From Pectobacterium sp. CFBP8739 (lineage in GTDB: Bacteria > Pseudomonadota > Gammaproteobacteria > Enterobacterales > Enterobacteriaceae), in contig NZ_JACDRR010000005.1 in assembly GCF_013449375.1 (NCBI RefSeq), positions 520,158 to 584,157 of the forward strand: 64,000 bases of DNA. Reading direction: 5' to 3'. Shown in pieces: positions 59,713-64,000 of the stretch; within the stretch, counting starts at the first letter, position 1; the number at the start of each line of letters is the position of its first letter. The notes under the pieces are model-generated. The model was not told where the DNA came from, did not search any database, and saw only the letters and a list, made by a program, of their open reading frames with translations. Position numbers and translations under genes: made by a program.

Positions 59713-61665
59713 ATGCAGCATCTTGCCAGTCGAATTCGTAACACAAAGATTTCTCATAAGCTTTATGCGGGATTTGGCATTATTTTATTACTCGTAATTA
59801 TTGCCTCATCACTGAGTACAAAAAGATTTAAAGACATTAAAGATATCTATGAAAAAACCAATCTTATTTACAGCGTCAATATTGAGGTATTTCAGGCAAA
59901 AATAAATCGCGTTAAATATTTCTACGCACCCGATGAGAAAACAAAAGATATTCTGGCAAAATTTGTTAAAAGTGCGACCGATTTAACAGACAGTGCAAAA
60001 ACGCTAGCCTGGAGCGCCGACGAGTTAGGCCACATTAACAGCTTAAAAGAAAATTTAGAGGGTTTTCAAACCTCAGTATCCGCCATGTCCGTGGCGACAC
60101 AAAAGGCCGTTGGGATTCAGGACAAAGTCACCCAACTGCACGCACAAGCCACGCTAGATCCCGTTACACAGGCCATTCATAGCACCAGCTCATTCCCCGA
60201 TAACGATGCTTATTACGCTCTTAGCAAGTTGGCTTTCTTGTTAAGTGAGGTACAAAAGCTGAGTTATGAACTGCAAATAACCAAAGATGAGAAAACATTA
60301 ACGACACTGAATAACCGTTATGCCGAAACGGAATCAGCCTATCAGGCACTGCCGACTTTACCTGCCGACCTGAAAAGCCAGGCCGATGCATTACGAAATA
60401 ACATTAAGCAATACCAACAGCTTAATGCAGACTATTACACCGCGTTCGATGACGTGAAAAAAGCAGAATATTTGGTCATGAGAGCCGGAACGAAAAGCAG
60501 CGCAGATATCAACGCACTGACGGCTATTATCAAAGCGAAAAACGATGAACTGGCCTATCATTCCGCTACCGTTACGATGATTATCGGCCTTATCGCCGTC
60601 ATCATCGGTATCATGATTTCGATCTACATCACCCGAATTATCACCAGACCTATCATTCATAACCTGTCGCTGGCAGAACGTATTGCCGGTGGCGATCTCA
60701 CCACCTCGATTCATACCGATCGTCACGATGAACTCGGTCGCCTTACCCTCGCGATGGGCTCGATGAATGAGCAACTGCGCCACGTTATCTCCGAAGTGCG
60801 AGACAGCGTCGGTAGCGTCAGCCAATCGGCAAGCAAAATCGCCACAGGCAATAGCGATCTTTCATCACGCACCGAGCAACAGTCAGCCGCCGTCGTGGAA
60901 ACCGCAGCCAGCATGGAGGAACTGACGTCTACGGTGAAAAACAACGCCGATAACGCCAAGCATGCCAGCCAGATCGCCGCCGATGCCTCCAAAAATGCCA
61001 TTAAAGGCGGCGAGGTTGTGAAACAGGTTGTGACGACCATGGACAATATCGCGGCCAGTTCCAAAAAAATCGCCGATATCACCACTGTCATCAACAGCAT
61101 TGCCTTCCAAACCAACATTCTGGCGCTGAATGCCGCGGTAGAAGCCGCCCGTGCCGGTGAACAAGGCCGTGGTTTTGCCGTGGTCGCAGGCGAGGTCCGC
61201 AGTTTGTCGCAGCGCAGCTCTCAGGCCGCCAAAGACATCGAAGCTCTGATCGCAGAGTCCGTCGAGCGTACCAATGCGGGGAGTCATCTTGTGGCGGTTG
61301 CGGGAGAAACCATGGAGCAAATCGTCGATTCCGTTTCCCGCGTGAACGACATCATGGGGGAAATATCCTCCGCCTCTGAGGAACAGAGCCGAGGAATTGG
61401 GCAAATTGCACAGGCGATCAGTGAACTGGACACCACGACGCAGCAGAATGCCTCGCTGGTGATGGAATCTTCCATTTCCGCCAACTCACTGGAAGAGCAG
61501 GCTGTGCTGTTAGAAAAGTTGCTTGAGCACTTCCGCGTGTCTCAATCCGACAACCGCGCGGGTTCACGCACCTCATCCTCTACGCCACGACACGCGCTGC
61601 CAAAACACGTGTCAACGGCAGATAAGAAAGCCACATCGTCAGAAAGTGACTGGACGTCGTTTTAA
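59713..61665 (+). CDS. Methyl-accepting chemotaxis protein, HBM-like sensor (paralogue)
   Basis: 650 residues, collinear with the preceding receptor. The N-terminus ([17 protein letters not shown] membrane segment, then [27 protein letters not shown]) and the HAMP and signalling domains are nearly the same, while the central periplasmic part (about residues 100-250) differs. That pattern indicates a tandem duplication followed by divergence of ligand specificity. The tip [20 protein letters not shown] is intact, and the C-terminus is DWTSF, a CheR/CheB tether. GGAGAGTTATA precedes the ATG. Confidence 0.93.
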   Translation: MQHLASRIRNTKISHKLYAGFGIILLLVIIASSLSTKRFKDIKDIYEKTNLIYSVNIEVFQAKINRVKYFYAPDEKTKDILAKFVKSATDLTDSAKTLAWSADELGHINSLKENLEGFQTSVSAMSVATQKAVGIQDKVTQLHAQATLDPVTQAIHSTSSFPDNDAYYALSKLAFLLSEVQKLSYELQITKDEKTLTTLNNRYAETESAYQALPTLPADLKSQADALRNNIKQYQQLNADYYTAFDDVKKAEYLVMRAGTKSSADINALTAIIKAKNDELAYHSATVTMIIGLIAVIIGIMISIYITRIITRPIIHNLSLAERIAGGDLTTSIHTDRHDELGRLTLAMGSMNEQLRHVISEVRDSVGSVSQSASKIATGNSDLSSRTEQQSAAVVETAASMEELTSTVKNNADNAKHASQIAADASKNAIKGGEVVKQVVTTMDNIAASSKKIADITTVINSIAFQTNILALNAAVEAARAGEQGRGFAVVAGEVRSLSQRSSQAAKDIEALIAESVERTNAGSHLVAVAGETMEQIVDSVSRVNDIMGEISSASEEQSRGIGQIAQAISELDTTTQQNASLVMESSISANSLEEQAVLLEKLLEHFRVSQSDNRAGSRTSSSTPRHALPKHVSTADKKATSSESDWTSF

Positions 61666-61671
61666 CGCTTC

Positions 61672-61702
61672 ACGCCCGGATGCTTCACACACATCCGGGC
61701 GT
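61672..61702. other. Hairpin downstream of the second chemoreceptor gene
   Basis: An 11-base stem ACGCCCGGATG / CATCCGGGCGT with a 9-base loop, 7 bases after the stop, in the convergent gap with yeeZ. No clean T run on either strand. Confidence 0.5.
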
Positions 61703-61761
61703 ATAAGAAGCCCTATCGCGGTATCAAAAAATCCAAGCAAACAAAGCAGTGCGGATTACAG

Positions 61762-62604
61762 TTAGCACTCGCCCCCTTCATTCAGCGGCATCGTTGAGGG
61801 ATTAGGGTACTGATACTCAAACCCAAGCTCATGGCAGATGCGTTGCCCATCAACAATCCGACCCTGATCGCTGCCGGTGACGGGTGCAAACTGCGGCGGA
61901 GACAGGCGCAATCTGCGCGCCTGCTCAGGATAAAAGTCCTGTCTGGCAGGATGTTCTGACGCACACAGATTATAGATATGCCCACCGTTCGGAAGCTTAA
62001 GCAGCAGCAGGATCGCCGCCAGCACATCTTCCTGATGTACCAGATTCACACCCTGATTACCACGCGGCAGATTGGTTTTGCCAGCCAGGAAACGCCCAGG
62101 ATGGCGTTCACCGCCGACCAGCCCCGCGAGACGCAAAATATCCACCGAGGTATCGGGTAGATGCTGCAACCACTGTTCAAGGGACACCAGCGTTTTACCT
62201 GCTACCGTCGTCGGCTGTAGCGGCGAATTTTCTCTTGCTGTACCGCTGCTATCGCCATAAACCGAGGTTGAACTGGTGAAGATAATACGCGGGACATGAT
62301 ACACGCGCGCCATATTCACCAACTGCTGTACCGCTTGCGAATACCCTTCGCCCCCTTCCGCCGTTCGGCTGGCGGGCAATGTCACGATCAGTACATCAAC
62401 CTGTAATAGCGCGCTAAGCTCGTCTGCATCACATTCCAGTTCCGGCGTCAGCGCCAGTTGATAGCACTCAATCCCGCTCATTCGCGCCGCTTCCACGCCA
62501 TCCAGCGTGGTTTTTGTTCCCGTTACGTGGTAACCGTGTCCATTTAACGCCAGAGCCAGCGGCATACCCAGCCAGCCCAACCCCACAATCGCTACTTTTT
62601 TCAT
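61762..62604 (-). CDS. yeeZ: SDR-family NAD(P)-binding protein YeeZ
   Basis: Predicted cytoplasmic nucleotide-sugar epimerase-like protein of unknown substrate, 280 residues (E. coli YeeZ 274). The Rossmann motif VAIVGLGWLGMPLA is at the N-terminus. IIFTSSTSVYGD carries the SDR serine-tyrosine region. I choose MKKVAIVG because GGGAGAACAGTTG precedes it; a start 46 codons upstream is open but without similarity. It adjoins the his operon as in E. coli, so it marks the end of the citrate-chemoreceptor insertion. Confidence 0.92.
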   Translation of the reverse strand: MKKVAIVGLGWLGMPLALALNGHGYHVTGTKTTLDGVEAARMSGIECYQLALTPELECDADELSALLQVDVLIVTLPASRTAEGGEGYSQAVQQLVNMARVYHVPRIIFTSSTSVYGDSSGTARENSPLQPTTVAGKTLVSLEQWLQHLPDTSVDILRLAGLVGGERHPGRFLAGKTNLPRGNQGVNLVHQEDVLAAILLLLKLPNGGHIYNLCASEHPARQDFYPEQARRLRLSPPQFAPVTGSDQGRIVDGQRICHELGFEYQYPNPSTMPLNEGGEC

Positions 62605-62828
62605 CAACTGTTCTCCCAGCAAGGAGCCTATAATTACTCCTACTCTATCCCTACAGGGTAAACGGCTTTGACGCGCATCGCTATGGAACCCGCCCAGTTT
62701 TAGCCGGTCTTTCTGCCTATAAATCACCACTATTCCATGCAATTATGCTGACGCATTCCTCAACCCAAACGAACTTTCCACATCTGCTAAAAAAATGTTG
62801 CACAACAGCCCGAACATGGTTTAGGTTA

Positions 62829-62857
62829 TTCGACAGACAAATCATTACTGATTTAAT
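62829..62857 (+). promoter_or_regulatory. Candidate sigma-70 promoter of the his operon
   Basis: TTCGAC, 17 bases, TTTAAT. The transcript would start about 35 bases before hisL. The remaining gap back to yeeZ contains nothing recognisable. Confidence 0.45.
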
Positions 62858-62899
62858 AAATATTGATACAACAATATTTTTACAACAAAGAGACAACTT

Positions 62900-62947
62900 A
62901 TGATACGCGTTCTGTTTAACCACCATCATCACCATCATCCTGATTAG
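62900..62947 (+). CDS. hisL: his operon leader peptide HisL
   Basis: A 15-residue leader, MIRVLFNHHHHHHPD, with six consecutive histidine codons. It senses charged tRNA-His by ribosome stalling. E. coli HisL has seven histidines. It lies 267 bases before hisG, ahead of the attenuator hairpins. Confidence 0.95.
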   Translation: MIRVLFNHHHHHHPD

Positions 62948-62965
62948 TCTTTCGGGCATTTGGTG

Positions 62966-63042
62966 CTGGAAGACGTTCAGATCTTCCAGTGGCGCAGAAC
63001 ACAAAGAGAGCCCTCGGAAGATCATCTTCCGAGGGTTTTTTT
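62966..63042 (+). terminator. his attenuator: pause/antiterminator hairpin and terminator
   Basis: A first stem CTGGAAGA / TCTTCCAG at 62966-62989. The terminator stem CCCTCGGAAGAT / ATCTTCCGAGGG at 63011-63035 is followed by seven T. ATCTTCC of the first hairpin can pair with GGAAGAT of the terminator, giving the alternative antiterminator. Confidence 0.93.
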
Positions 63043-63166
63043 ATGCGCGCTATCCGTGCGCGCACCTTGCAGGCCGTTGCTATGCAACGTTAAAAAACGT
63101 TCCAGACGTTTTTTTATGGCCCAATGTTTCTAAAAATTTTAAATTTGACAGGTTAATGAGGTTTCC

Positions 63167-64000
63167 ATGCTGGATAAAACACGTTTGCGGATAGCAATGC
63201 AGAAGTCAGGCCGCCTGAGCGACGATTCACGCGAACTGCTGGCGCGCTGTGGGATCAAAATCAACTTACAGCAACAGCGTCTGATCGCGTTCGCAGAAAA
63301 TATGCCAATTGATATCCTGCGCGTACGCGATGACGATATCCCCGGCTTGGTGATGGATGGCGTAGTCGACCTCGGCATCATCGGCGAAAACGTGCTGGAA
63401 GAAGAGTTGTTAAACCGTCGTGCTCAGGGCGACGATCCGCGTTACTTCACCCTGCGCCGTCTGGATTTTGGTGGTTGCCGCCTGTCGCTGGCGATGCCAT
63501 TGGACGAGCCCTATACCGGTCCTGAATGTCTGCAAAACAAACGTATCGCCACCTCGTATCCTCACTTGCTCAAGCAATATCTCGACAGAAAATCTATCAG
63601 TTTCAAATCCTGTCTGCTTAACGGTTCTGTCGAAGTTGCACCACGTGCCGGTCTGGCCGATGCCATCTGCGATTTGGTATCAACCGGTGCCACGCTGGAA
63701 GCCAACGGCCTGCGCGAAGTAGAAGTGATTTACCGCTCCAAAGCCTGCCTGATTCAGCGCGACGGCGAGATGCCCGCGGAGAAACAACAGCTAATCGATA
63801 AACTGCTGACCCGTATGCAGGGCGTGATTCAGGCGCGCGAATCAAAATACATCATGCTGCACGCGCCGAGCGAACGCCTGGAAGAAGTCATTTCTCTGCT
63901 GCCCGGTGCCGAACGCCCTACCATTCTGCCGCTGGCGGGTGACCAAAGTCGCGTGGCCATGCACATGGTCAGCAGCGAAACGCTGTTCTGGGAAACGATG
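63167..64000 (+). CDS. hisG: ATP phosphoribosyltransferase HisG (3' end beyond the window)
   Basis: First step of histidine synthesis: ATP plus PRPP gives phosphoribosyl-ATP; inhibited by histidine. [18 protein letters not shown] matches E. coli HisG. The catalytic domain ([18 protein letters not shown]) and PRPP loop ([14 protein letters not shown]) are complete, and the C-terminal ACT-like histidine-binding domain is entered. 278 of about 299 residues lie within the window; there is no frameshift. GAGG precedes the ATG. Confidence 0.97.
   Translation, partial: MLDKTRLRIAMQKSGRLSDDSRELLARCGIKINLQQQRLIAFAENMPIDILRVRDDDIPGLVMDGVVDLGIIGENVLEEELLNRRAQGDDPRYFTLRRLDFGGCRLSLAMPLDEPYTGPECLQNKRIATSYPHLLKQYLDRKSISFKSCLLNGSVEVAPRAGLADAICDLVSTGATLEANGLREVEVIYRSKACLIQRDGEMPAEKQQLIDKLLTRMQGVIQARESKYIMLHAPSERLEEVISLLPGAERPTILPLAGDQSRVAMHMVSSETLFWETM

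Noticed and set aside
62921-62938. Run of six histidine codons that could suggest an engineered tag
   Set aside because: It is the natural his leader peptide, with attenuator hairpins and hisG in the right order.

Overview
The window comes from a soft-rot enterobacterium, most probably a Pectobacterium. Three things point there: the housekeeping genes are close to those of E. coli, a secreted family 9 pectate lyase sits among them, and short palindromic intergenic repeats resemble those common in soft-rot genomes. Species was not determined. No rRNA, tRNA, insertion sequence, phage gene or CRISPR array was seen.

Region 1 (1-37,050) follows the E. coli block around 20-22 min, mostly on the minus strand: uup, rlmKL, ycbX, zapC, pyrD, pepN, pncB, asnS, ompF, aspC, gloC, mepK, ldtD, mukB-mukE-mukF-cmoM, elyC, ycbJ, then kdsB, ycaR, lpxK, msbA and comEC. 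The theme is envelope and chromosome upkeep: LPS (kdsB, lpxK, msbA), peptidoglycan (mepK, ldtD, elyC), porin (ompF), condensin (mukBEF) and nucleotide or NAD supply (pyrD, pncB). A PL9 pectate lyase gene is inserted between ycbJ and kdsB.

Region 2 (37,050-46,300) begins where the E. coli 20-min order stops and the 44-min order (tmaR, sbcB, plaP ... yeeZ, his) starts. Here it carries a four-gene ferric-siderophore ABC importer with a candidate Fur box, an undescribed 68-codon reading frame overlapping the plaP start, and a c-di-GMP flagellar brake gene (ycgR) behind a good FliA-type promoter. An eight-copy AAAAGG tandem repeat lies at the junction.

Region 3 (46,400-61,700) is a citrate sensing and fermentation island: citS, a fumarylacetoacetate-hydrolase-family gene, then citCDEFXG on the minus strand, with the divergent two-component system dpiB-dpiA, followed by two tandem chemoreceptors. 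The logic would be: DpiB senses citrate, DpiA activates the operon, CitS imports citrate, citrate lyase (CitDEF, matured by CitC, CitX and CitG) splits it to acetate and oxaloacetate, and the FAH-family protein may handle the oxaloacetate, since no oadGAB decarboxylase is present. The chemoreceptors may steer cells toward such acids. This is the most interesting part of the window.

Region 4 (61,760-64,000) returns to the conserved order: yeeZ, the his promoter, the hisL leader with its attenuator, and hisG, which runs off the right edge.
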